Shown: positions 12,180 through 23,800 of the stretch, one piece after another
How the letters are laid out: each line of letters begins with the position of its first letter
How positions within the stretch are numbered: the stretch's first letter is position 1
Assembly (NCBI GenBank): GCA_030141605.1
Contig: JAQGDQ010000593.1
Location: 62,001-126,000 of the forward strand
DNA: 64,000 nucleotides
Direction of reading: 5' to 3'
Source of the DNA: Tubiluchus corallicola
Lineage: Eukaryota > Priapulida > Priapulimorpha > Priapulimorphida > Tubiluchidae
The notes under the pieces: model-generated
What the model was told of the DNA's origin: nothing
What the model saw: only the letters and a program-made list of their open reading frames with translations
Databases searched by the model: none
Program-made: the position numbers and the translations under genes

Positions 12180-12470
12180 GAACGAACAATTAATATGGAA
12201 AGAATTCCATTACTAAGCAAGCAATGCAACTTTGGAATTCATTACCGACATCACTAAAACACAGCAGCTCTTTATCAATATTCAAGTCTAAATTAAAAAA
12301 ACATTTAATGACTCATTTTGAATATCCGACATACGAACACGATGATACTTACTCAAATCATAATTTCATTTTTCCTAGACCTTACTAAACTAGTTTATAT
12401 TTTATTTTTGAATTTCTAGTTGCACTTATAGTTTAGCTTGCACCAGACGCATTTGCCCAGAACAGTGTGT
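12180..12470 (+). mobile_element. Non-LTR retrotransposon 3' end (RT C-terminus plus 3' UTR)
   Basis: The + strand encodes a frame ending with a Trp-Asn-x-Leu-Pro motif, an FKSKLKK segment and a terminal FPRPY stop at about 12388. This is the same C-terminal pattern as the element at 52515-53129. The 3' UTR motif 'GACGCATTTGCCC..AACAGTG' is shared with the copies at 53220, 52110 and (inverted) 21345. The copy is 5'-truncated, as usual for LINEs. Confidence 0.75.
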
Positions 12471-12516
12471 GTTTTTTTACATGAACTAACACTGATTGTC
12501 TGTCTTTTATTATGAT

Positions 12517-12553
12517 GGCTGCTGCTGCTGCTGCTACTACTACCACCACTACC

Positions 12554-12601
<48 letters not shown>

Positions 12602-12749
12602 ACTACTACTACCACCACTACCACTACTACTGCTGCTACTACTACTACCACTACCACTACATCTACCACCACTACTGCTACTACTACTACCACTACTACT
12701 GCTACTACTACTACTACTACTACCACTACTACTACCACCACCACCACCA

Positions 12750-12794
<45 letters not shown>

Positions 12795-12872
12795 ACTACC
12801 ACTACCACTGCTACTGCTATTGCTACTACTACTACTACTACTACTACTACCACTACCACTACCACTACCACT
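12517..12872 (+). repeat. Compound CTG/CTA/CCA triplet tract
   Basis: (CTG)n then mixed (CTA)n and (CCA)n blocks stay in triplet register for about 355 bp. All six frames show homopolymer-like translations, so none is called. Confidence 0.97.
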
Positions 12873-13428
12873 TGCACTAGTTCTCAACAATTGGTAGAAA
12901 AATTATCTCGTTTTTAAACGTCCAATATGTGTAGGCCGACCTATCCTTCAAGAGTTACCCATGAGGCTAAATTATTTCCCAACTGCTGACTAAGAACACC
13001 GTTCTCTTGTTTACCAGGCGTTCTTACAATCCCGGCACAGAATACAGTAATCTTAATGCTGTAAATCACCCTAAGCAGCGCTGAGTGCCTTTTTGCCAAT
13101 ATCAGTGAGTCGGCTCGCTTTTGATCATTGTAATCAAGCGGTTACCATGTGTAACTAAGCCAGGTGACTTGCCACAAGCTGCGACCGAGACCTACCTGAG
13201 TTCTCGGCTCGTACCTGTACAAATAAAAATGCCTTGCTAATGATCACGGGACTTACCTGTTTCAAAAAATAGTAAACGTGTCTTTTAGGCGGTCAATCGA
13301 TTTGATTTGGGTTTTTAGAATTATTAAAAGTATTCGTTCTGTTAAAGCAAAACCGAGTCTCAGTCTTAAACTGTAGGTCAAAACAATGTACTTAGCAAAA
13401 TATTGAAAGGAAACATACTATTTTTTGA
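12873..13428. other. Spacer
   Basis: No gene or repeat is identified. Confidence 0.35.
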
Positions 13429-13429
13429 G

Positions 13430-13815
13430 AAATTACTTATACGAATGAGTTATTACCACACAGAAGTAATTTCTCGTTCACGCCGCTGTTACACACATTT
13501 CGTTATTCGTTAGTTAGACGGGCACTGGCGCCTGCATTTTCCGAAATGTGTTGCACAAAAAACAAGTGCTGTACCTATCATTTCAAAGATGTTCGTTTGT
13601 GACGTGCTGCACGTTTCCGACAGCTCATGTTTGACTACATGGGTAAATTTGAAATTTGAATTTTTATCTTAAAACTTACCTAGTTTTAGTACAACACACT
13701 GAATATTTTACAGTAGCGCTATACTTCAATTTTCGCTTTTGCAAACACGTGCAACAGGAATATTTTTGATGTTGAAAATCATGTTCGTTTGTGATGTCAT
13801 CAGTAGCTGAGCTCG
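13430..13815 (-). mobile_element. MITE family R6, reverse copy
   Basis: The stretch is the reverse complement of 37905-38345. Shared blocks include AAATGTGTTGCACAAAAAACA opposite TGTTTTTTGTGCAATG, AGTTTTAGTACAACACACTGA, and the flank 'GTTCGTTTGTGATGTCA'. The repeated TTTGTGA and ATGTTCGTTTGTG motifs on both sides suggest short terminal repeats. No protein is encoded. Confidence 0.7.
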
Positions 13816-14639
13816 CCCGTCGTTAATTAAGACTTTAATCTATTATTTAATTATCAGAAATTATTCAGCGTGTTACTGGTGTTAAAGTGTATACTATTTA
13901 CTGTACTGTACTGGCAACTTTAGTAATATACGAAAATCATTCTGTCTTCCATCAAACAACATTGATTTCTTTTTTCTTCCCTGAATGATTTCAGCTCCTT
14001 TTCAACGAACCAGTTTACATAATTCGCAAGTCTTTGGCTAAGTTTTTCTTTAGTCTAGACGTCTTTTAGAAACTTCAAGAGTAATGCTAAAATAATAACA
14101 AGCAATTAGAGTAATTAGTCATTTTCTAATTAGTCGTCTTTTATATTCGTGGTAAGAAATAGTCACTCGTTACTCCCACTCGAATGACCAGAGTTCTCTT
14201 TGCGAAGAGTAGCTCTCTTGAAGCGCCCCCCAGCGAGGGATGCCATAAACACCACTTGACTCCGGAATTCAAATTACACGCTTCCGAGTTGCTCAAATTC
14301 GGATTTTCGGGACGTCGGCGGTGCCGTGCCGAAAGGTGCCGAACACTTTGTCGGATAAGTAGTTCAAAAACTCATTTGAGCGTCGAATTCTGGTTTGCAG
14401 GAGACGTATGCCGCTCTCTAATGTAAGAATGATGGTGACAAATGATGCAAAACTGAGCAAGACTGCTCAACTTACTGCTCTGTGTAAACTATATATGCGG
14501 GGTGGGTAAATATGTGTGAGTTTCACCTCACACCTGCTCTGTACTTCTCTTAGTTACGTATTAGTATGCTACGTACAGTGACTCACTGTCAACTTATCCC
14601 TGTAATACTCTCCAGTTCAATCTTCTTCAGTTTCTGCTG
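13816..14639. other. Spacer with a GC-rich patch at 14160-14430
   Basis: The patch is CpG-rich (GGGACGTCGGCGG) and has an 80-codon + frame whose translation (Cys/Arg-rich middle) matches nothing I recognise. Several frames are equally open, so no gene is called. Confidence 0.3.
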
Positions 14640-15350
14640 ATGTTAAGATTGTTAATGACCAGAAATATTTGGGTCACATCTTGACCAACACATTAGAAGG
14701 TGATCTTGATATTAAACTTCAACGTGATTTATTATGCACGAGAGTCAATTGTATTATTAGGACGTTGAAAAACTGTTCTGTTCATGTTAAGAGAAAACTT
14801 TTTGTAGCATTTTGTACGAAGTGTTATTGCAATAGTCTCTGGTTTGATCATGATAAAGAAAATATTGAAAGAAAGCGAATTACTTATAATAATTCCACTA
14901 GAGGACTCTTTATTCTTCCTAGTCGCTGTAGTGCACGCCAAATATATGTTGGCTATAATGTACCAAGTTTTTCATGCATACCTAGGAAAGTTGTGTTTAG
15001 TCTCAGAAGTAGGCTAGTTTTGAGTCAGAATACTCTTATTAATAACTTGCTGTACAATACTGATACAATGTACCAAGTTTTTCCTGCATACGTAAGAAGG
15101 CTGTGTTTAGTCTCAGAAGTAGGCTGTTTTTGTGTTAGAACACTGTTATTAATAACTTGCTGTACAATACTGATACAATGTACCAAGTTTTTCCTGCATA
15201 CGTAAGAAGGCTGTGTTTAGTCTCAGAAGTAGGCTGTTTTTGTGTTAGAACACTGTTATTAATAACTTGCTGTACAATACTGATACAATTTTTTAGATCA
15301 GACATTTTTAAGTCGTGGCAAAGAATTTTGTTTACTTATTCTAACTAACC
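14640..15350 (+). mobile_element. Non-LTR retrotransposon RT C-terminal remnant with internal 110-bp triplication
   Basis: The + strand reads KYLGHILTN, then a DLDIKLQRDLL segment, a CS..VKRKLF..FC motif and YNNSTRG. This is the order seen in the thumb/C-terminal region of CR1/L2/Jockey-type reverse transcriptases. From 14951 a 110-bp unit (TACCAAGTTTTTCMTGCATA) occurs three times, at 14961, 15071 and 15181. The unit is not a multiple of three, so the frame is scrambled. This is a dead copy. Confidence 0.8.
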
Positions 15351-16340
15351 TTTGAATATAAGCTGACTATGTTTCTGTAAACTAACTCTGTGTTTTTACT
15401 TGTACCTTTCACCAGCTAATTACACAATTATTAAAATTAAAAAAAACTTGAATGTTAAACATTTATGGCGTGGTGGGCAGTATTCCTACCTCGAGATTAA
15501 TAAGATAGACGCCATCTTGAGACCAAGACATAGTATCATTTAATTTCGTCTTCTGTGAAGTGTATTAATGAAGGCTTTGAAATGCTGATTAACTGATTGT
15601 AATATATGGTGTACTTAGATGTAAGTATTTGCGGTGTGGTAATATTTAAGAGACACACAAAATTAACTGTTTGTGATGTACTAGCGCACAATGCTGGAAC
15701 AGAAGCAACCGTTAGTGCTTCACTAGATTTCTTCGTGCTTCAAGGTACGGTAAAGTAAAATGTACACAATTTGCCTACGCTTTTTCATTGTATTTTTTTC
15801 ACAATTTTCCTTTTATAACTTCTTACAGTTATGTTATTTTCAAGTATAAAAAATTAGGGTTTAAAGTTTCTAACTATTTGATATAAAACAATTTAATACT
15901 TTTGGCGGTACTTGCTAACAATTTGTACAAATCTCTTATAAATACGTGAATTCAATTTATCTGCACTTCCTGCATTTTTGAAAATTTCTCAATTTTTACG
16001 GCAACTTTCTCGGAAATATAAAGCCATTTTGTCAACATCGCTTCGGCATTTTTAAACTTTTCATTGAATTGTGTTTTTACGTCATAAAATAAAAAAGCCG
16101 TTCGAGCATTTATACGCACTTCTTCCCTACGTTCTTGTTTATGACGGGGCATGGTAAAATGTAAAATGGAGTCTTGATAATAGTAATAAAGCTATTAGTC
16201 TGTGCAAAAATGTGAACTGTTTAATGGATCTTGGTGCTAAGTTTTGTCTGTTATAATAAGGCGCAGAGACAGAGTTATATAAGTTGCGTATAGTCGGTCT
16301 GCCTCCGTATAGTAGGGCATCTGTCTCGGTTTTATTTCGG
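15351..16340. other. Spacer with one small candidate frame
   Basis: Mostly AT-rich. GGGCAGTATTCCTACCTCGA at about 15476 is the small dispersed repeat also seen at 10104. The only frame of note is at 15952-16152 on the - strand (separate entry). Confidence 0.35.
15952..16152 (-). CDS. Small candidate ORF, 66 aa, unknown
   Basis: The frame opens with ATG in a good context (ACCATGC). It encodes a charged Lys/Glu-rich peptide (starts MPRHKQERREE, ends with an IEKFSKMQEV segment) that could form an amphipathic helix. No family was recognised, no splice or poly-A context was established, and a chance frame or transposon remnant is as likely. Confidence 0.15.
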   Translation of the reverse strand: MPRHKQERREEVRINARTAFLFYDVKTQFNEKFKNAEAMLTKWLYISEKVAVKIEKFSKMQEVQIN

Positions 16341-16344
16341 ATGG

Positions 16345-17450
16345 TATCAATTCAATTCAACTTTTATTTCAGCATTAAAATTACCATATAATTTACTAAA
16401 AAAAGATAAATTACTGCACATAAACAAACACACAAAATACTAACTGTATAAACCTTTTATTTCAGCATTAAAATTACTGTATAATTTACTAAAAAAAGGT
16501 AAATTACTATACATAAACAAACACACAAAATACTAACTGTATATACCTTTTATTTTAGTATTAAAATTGCCATATAATTAACTTAAAAAGGTAAATTACT
16601 ATGCATAAACAAACACACAAAATACTAACTGTATATACCTTTTATTTCAACATTGAAATTACCATATAATTAACTTAAAAAGATAAATTACTATACATAA
16701 ACAAACACACAAAATACTAACTGTATATACCTTTTAATTTCAGCATTAAAATTACTGTATAATTAACTTAAAAAGGTAAATTACTATACATAAACAAACA
16801 CACAAAATACTAATCGTATTTACCTTTTTATTTCAGCATTAAAATTACAAATTTTACTAAAAAAGATAAATTACTATACATAAACAAACACACAAAATAC
16901 TAACTGTATATACCTTTTATTTCAACATTAAAATTGCCATATAATTTACTAAAAAAGGTAAATTACTATACATAAACAAACACACAAAATACTAATCGTA
17001 TTTACCTTTTTATTTCAGCATTAAAATTAACATATAATTTACTACAAAAAGATAAATTACTATACATAAACAAACACGCAAATACTGATTGTATTTACCG
17101 TTTATTTCAGCATTAAAATTACTGTATAATTTACTAAAAAAGGTAAATTACTACACGTTAACAAACATACAAAATACTAACTGTATTTACCTTTTATTTC
17201 AACATTAAAATTACTGTATAATTTACTAAAAAAGATAAATTACTATACATAAACAAACACACAAAATACTGATTGTATTTACCTTTTATTTCAGCGTTAA
17301 AATTACCATATAATTAACTTAAAAAGGTAAATTACTATGCATAAGCAAACACACAAAATACTGATTGTATTTATCTTTTATTTCAGCATTAAAATTACTG
17401 TATATATTTACTAAAAAAGATAAATTACTATACATAAACAAACACAAAAA
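16345..17450 (+). repeat. 92-bp minisatellite, ~12 copies, each with a 3'-splice-site-like motif
   Basis: CAAACACACAAAATACT recurs at about 16424, 16518 and 16610 (period 92-94). Each unit contains a pyrimidine-rich run ending in TTTTATTTCAG (or TTTCAA in some units) followed by CATTAAAATT. The array lies 255 bp upstream of the first visible RNF220 exon, on the sense strand. Confidence 0.95.
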
Positions 17451-17705
17451 ATCACCCGCTTCAATTTGCTGATGTTATGTCGAATATGATACCATGTAAA
17501 CAATATAATTCAACGTTGTTTAAACGTGTTTCAAGCACTTGTGTTTTAGCAAAACGTTGTCTGAATTGCTTAATAACACTCGAATAAATAAGCATAATTT
17601 CTTGTTTTGTCAAACCTTGCAGTTTTCTATACACTGTGCTAGTCTTGTTGGCATTATTTTAACACTTGAAATTTAATTCTCATTTTATTTTGCTTTTTGT
17701 TAAAG

Positions 17706-17832
17706 TGAGAAGAAAAAAAGAGCTTGGTCGAGACTCCGCTCTCTGCTGTCCAGTCTGTGGCGTCACCGTGCGACCGGGAGAACTTGAGAGCCATCTGTTG
17801 AGCGAATTAGATAAACTTAACAAAATTGCCAG
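17706..17832 (+). CDS. RNF220: RNF220 exon: first C2H2-like finger
   Basis: The acceptor is TTTTTGTTAAAG and the donor AG|GTACGT. It encodes the ELGRDSALCCPVCG segment and the SHLLSELDKLNKIA helix. The exon begins with two bases of a split codon. Confidence 0.9.
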
Positions 17833-20800
17833 GTACGTTTCATTTGCTTGTATGTTCCTTCCGCGTTTGTTCCTCGCTCAATTGCTCGTTTCTTTTTGTT
17901 TGTTTCTCGCTCGATTGTTCGTTTGTTTGTTTGTTTGTTTGTCTGTTTGTTCTACACTCGATTGATTGTTTGTTTTTGTTTGTTTGTCTGGTTGTTTGTC
18001 TGTTTATTGCTTTTCTATTCATTTATTTGTGCATTCTTGTTTTTCACCAATTCGTTTATTCACTTTTCTATTGCTTAATTACTCTAATTAATCAATGTCT
18101 GTGCCAAACATATAGCATAAATGTTCTGTATAAATTTTAATTCCTAACTTTTAATAGATTTAATTATTTTTGGTCTTTTGATCTTGCAAAATGCTAGTGT
18201 TTGCATGTAAATGTTAGTGTAAAATTTCTAATGTACAAGTTAGTGTGTATTTTTAAATAATTAATTTTAATAATTATTTTATTAAAATGTGCGTTCATCC
18301 CTGAAGCAGTATCACACTCCTATCTTTCCAATTTTGTTGCTTTAAAATTTTTAATCTAAAAAATATGTTCACTTGTTTTTGAAAAAATGTTTTTTTCCAG
18401 AAGAGGGATAAAGAGTCGAGATTGTACACCGCAGGGTAAAAAGGTTAGTACTCATTTTTTTCCATAATACCTTGTAGGTAAGATGCAGCGGCAAAGATGA
18501 CGTTCGTAAGATTGTCAATATGCTGCTTCAAATGGGAAATTGCTGTTCTTTAAAGTGCTAAGCTCCATCACTGGTCATTCATATCTGGTGTGTTCAAGTC
18601 GATTGACAATTGTGTTCATTGTTAATAAGCCTGTTGTGATGATCGTGAGAAGGTCAAAGGTCAAGTATACCAGATAACGTATTTGTATACACTTGACAAC
18701 GCCTCGCAGCCCATGCTGTTGTAATTGTAACAGTTTTAACAGCTAGATGGAACCTTACCTAGTTCATTTTTCCTTTTTTCCTAGCAAGATCCTGCTAGTA
18801 AATCACACAAACTGATACATACCTAGGTAATTGAAGTTACTGAACTCATGCAGCAGATGACTTTGCTGTACCCACGTCACGTGACGGTTGTAGTTAAGAT
18901 GTGTTTGCTGTGGTACACTTAACCTTTGACTTACATCATTTCATTTAAAAGATAAAAATGTGTACAAATTTTCCAAATAATTTTTGCATGTCTATCTTTG
19001 ACTTTAGAATGTTTTTCTTTGTAATTCAAGGAAAACTGCATGATTTTTTGGACTCATTTTAATTTATGTCCAAAATATACATTTTCTTCACTATAAAAGT
19101 TACCAATTGCTTCTAATATATGAATATTTACCCTGGAAAGTTAATTAACAGCAACCAAACACATCTATTGCTTACATCACAAACTAACCACAGTTTGTGC
19201 AATGGTAGGCATCTTTCCTGCGCATCAAACACGTTTGCATAAGTAAAGATTTCTATAAGACTCAGATGTGATGAGCTCTACATCACAAACGAACACTGCA
19301 GTTCATGATCATGCTTGTCACGGTAGAGCGTCTATTTGTCGGCCACACAAAAAGGAGCCGTTGCCAATCTTAGTGGATTCACTGAGTCGCTTGTAGCTTT
19401 GAAAGCTTACCAAAATTTATCCTTCCGATGTAAAATAATTAATCTGATCTTTGATTTAAAAAACCTGCTGTAGCTTTCAATATTTTAGAGCATACTTTAT
19501 TTTGAACTAATGTTTGCACAATTGTCCAGTTTTCCTTTAACATACATATAATAAATGTTTATCATTAAAGTACAAGTATACATATAATAAATGTTTAACA
19601 TTAAAGTACAAGTATACATATAATAAATGCATAACATTAAAGTACAAGTGTAAGACACTAAACATTTTGCTAATAAACGATGATTTTATTTGTTCACAAG
19701 TTCGGCCCCTGCGTTTATGTAAACCAACTAAAGACAGTCTCTCCTCGTTATTATGAAAGTTCTCAAGCTCACAGATTTTTTTATTATACACTTATATAAA
19801 CACAGTAAAAGGAAATCAGACAGTTTGTTAACATCTAATGTATTTGTACACCTGCCAGACACTAACAATCCCCCCTTTCGCACACACACACACACACTCC
19901 ACGTTTCCACGTTGACATATTTATCACGGATGATACAACGTTCACAGACAGACGTGGAGAAAAATTCGAATTCGAAATAATTTGTTGGCGACAGCGCACG
20001 TAATTTTGCTGTTGTTTGTTTGCGCGTGGCGTTCTCGAATCGGGAGTTTATAATTAATTTTTAAACTGTGGTTTGTTGACAACAACTATTGACAAAAATA
20101 AAAAAATAACCATTCAGAAAATTTCTCCAAGAAATTTATTAATAGTGTTCAGCTATTTCATCAAAATTTAATTAAATTGAACTGTCAGTCAATAATTGGC
20201 ATATTAAAACTCCTGTCACTGAGTTTTGGAACTACATAATAGATCATTTGTCTTTCCTTTCAAAGAATTTGTTCACAATTCACAGTTCCTGCGATTGATG
20301 ATGATCGTGAATAGGTCAAAGGTTAAGTGTTCCAGACAACATATTTGTGTACACTCAACAACGCCTCGCAACCCATGCTATTGTAATAGTAACAGTTTTA
20401 ACAGCTAGCTATAACATTACCTAGTTCATTTTTTCTTGTTCCCAAGCAAGATCCTGCTAGTAAATCTTTCTACTCACAGACCAATGCATAATTCAGTAAA
20501 GTCCACGTAAAACAACTGGTGTTGCTGTACTCAGACAGCTGACGGCTTTGCTTTACACACATATTACGTGAAATCAGGATTAATGTCATTTTACGTATGC
20601 CTTAAAAATACTAGTCTTAGTATATTCATTTTTTGGGCTTCTTATCTGTGGAATTGTTTGCCAGGACATTATCGTTAATAGCATCTTTCCCTGCTCAAAC
20701 AGAAATTCTGTTAGTAACTAATTAGCTGAGAGAGTTTTTTCTATATTTTTGTAATTTTATTTTTCAATAGTAACTTCCATGTCCACTATGATTTATAAAA

Positions 20801-23800
20801 AATGATGAAAAAATGCAACTTACAAAGATCCGTATGGATTTTTTTTTAGACCCCATCAACGACACTTTCCGGCACGAGCAAGAAAGGGAAGGAATCGTCG
20901 GAGCAGGCGGAGGCGAGCAACCCGGAAACAAGATACGAGAATTTCTTGAAGATAAAGGCGAATAGGCAATCACGATTGAACGGTACGTAGCCAATTTCTG
21001 AGACTTTTTCTGGCTCTGCGAACAAGCGTGTATTATGGACGTAAATTATTACTGTTGAAATTTTCAATATTTTAGAGCATACTTTATTTTGAACTAATGT
21101 CTAGACAATCGTCCGGTTTTTCTTTAATGCTGTGTTAAAAAAACAGTACTACAGCTCTTATTGTACAAACAAACAATTTCTACGAACAAGTATGAAAAAC
21201 CAATTACTGGTCCGAAGCTGTTCTTTGTTTATTATTATTAATTCTTTATTTGTCATTAAAATGGTTCACTCGTTATAATAAAATTAAGTAAGCCTCAGCG
21301 TAATGTTAACAACACTATTCAAGACAAATGATAACAACACTGTTCAAGACAAATGCGTCCAGTCCAGACTAAAAAAAACTAAAGTGCAAAACTAAGGTCT
21401 AATTATATACAATAAATGAACATATTTACAAACACCATATTAAAATATATTTACAGAACAATATTACAAAAGTACATTAAATTTTACATGACATATTTTA
21501 CACTATACGTACATTTGACATGACACAATTAACAGAAACATGCTTTACATTACATAAATTTCACTCATTACATTTACACTATTTATACATTTGACATTAA
21601 AAAACTAACATAACATGGGCAGAAGAAAATCATTTTAATTACTCTAAATTAAAATTTATGTTGTATTGTTATCATACTTTTTGAGTTTTGGATAGTGCTG
21701 CCACCTGCAGGTGTTCTTGTTAAAATTGTCAAATCTTCCTCTTTACTGTTTAAATTTTCATTGGCTTCTACAGTGTTTATGAATACATAATCTCTAAACC
21801 TGTTTTCACACCTAAATGATTTCACCTGTAGTTTTGGTCACTTGATTTTCTGCTTTTCAACATGGACACTACTTTACTGTTTATGTAGACATTTCAGAAT
21901 AAAATCTTAAAACTAAATTTCAAGTTTTTTGGTTTCTTCAAACCATAACACATATTACATTACATAATTTTTTACCATTAAACACTTCATTGATAAACTT
22001 CATGTTGTGAAGGAACTTTTCACTTTCAGCTAAAGCAGGTAAGAACAAGAAGCGGAGAGCCGGAGACGCAGCAATGTGTCCGATCTGCAATGGAAAGATC
22101 ATCGGTTGTCCAGACGAGCTTAATGACCACGTGAACAGGTGTCTGAGGAAGGTGCGTAACAGTGACCACTACAAATTTATGCAAATATGTATTATTGGCG
22201 CGCATTATTAGATTAGTTCAGTTCACGCTTGATTACTTTGACTCTGTAAAATCATTGGATAATAGCCACTGAAGTCGGGATTTGACGAAGCCCAGGTTTT
22301 GTTACGACAGTCGAAAAGAGCAACATTCACCAGAAAACTTGTTTTGTTGCAAATGAATCGTGCAAAGTTTTTATGACTGAAATGATTCTAGAGCAAATAG
22401 GAATGATATTTTCTGTGAAACAGTAATTATATTTAAAATCAGGAGTGGAGAAAGAGTTAAATAAGATTGGAAGGAGTTTAAGATTTGCCACACAATTTAA
22501 ATACCCTAACCTCAAATTAACCAAAATTTAACCCTAAATCTTAATCCTAACCTTAACCCACAACCCACGTTTAACCCTAAACTCTAATCCTGACCCTAAC
22601 CCTAATCCTGACCATACTCTAATCGTAATCATAATCCTAACCCGCTGCTAACCCTAATCCTAACCCTAAACCTTAATCCTGACCATAACCCCAATCCTAA
22701 TCCTATTCCTAACCCGCTGCTAACCCTAACCCTAGCCCAAATTTAACCCTAAACCTTAATCTTAACCGAATCCTAACCCTAATCCTAATGCTAACCCTAA
22801 TCTTGACCCAATCCTAACCCTAACTCTAACCCAAATTTAATCCTAAACCTTAATGTTAACCCTAATCCCATCCATACCCTAACCGTAATCATAATCCTAA
22901 TCTGCTTTACAAACTAATTTGTTGACTGTGTGAATTGTAAACTTTGACCTATTTTAGCAAATATGTTCCCACCTTTCAATTCAACTAATTGCCATTTCTT
23001 AAATTATATAACAACAGTTATGAACTCGCACATATCTTTACAATATTTCTGAGTCTGCACTTGAGACAGTTTCTGAAAATGTTTCGCCACATTTTACCTG
23101 ATAATTTTGCCAATTTTTGCAGAGGACGATGGACAGCGATGAAGACGAAGCCGTGGACGTAGAGGGGGAGGGTTTCGAAGAGTATGAGTGGGCGGGGCAA
23201 ACAAGAATCCGAGCCACGTCGTTGATAGATGGTAGATTACGCGGTGAGTAATCACGGCCATTCTCTAATAAGTTCTGGACAATGTCCAGCAAAAACTGAC
23301 CGTCTATGCGACATGTTTCCACAGGTAAATTTGGACGAAGTTTTAGAAATGTAAACGTTTAGTGTTTGATGGACATAGTTGCAAAACACCGTGAGTGATT
23401 AGCAAAAACTTAATTAGTAAATAGATGAAAGTTAATTAGAGATCTGTCACCATAATATAAACAGTTTATAAATAAGACTTCTGTTAGCATGAAATGACCT
23501 TAATTTATCCTTGATTGATCCGTTGGTTTTTCCTGGAACTCTGTACAGCAGACAGTTCTCTTGGGCTACAGCAAGCAGGCGATCAATAAAATAGTGCCTA
23601 CGATCACGCAAGTTTACACCAGACTCAGCTACTCAATAGGCTAAGTTGCAATGTCGGAAAATCTGGTGTTTTTCTTAATTTTATCCAATTAAATTATTTT
23701 AATGTTGACACAAATAGTGTGATTGAATAACCGAGATTCTCCTGAATAGAACAGTATCTAACTTGTAATCATTTTCCTGGAACTCTGTACAGTAGACAGT

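Noticed and set aside
14184-14426. Upstream RNF220 exon or other gene
   Set aside because: The translation does not match any expected N-terminal RNF220 segment, and several frames are equally open.
17826-18140. Multi-pass membrane-like frame in RNF220 intron
   Set aside because: It is a GTTT-rich low-complexity tract starting just after a clear splice donor.
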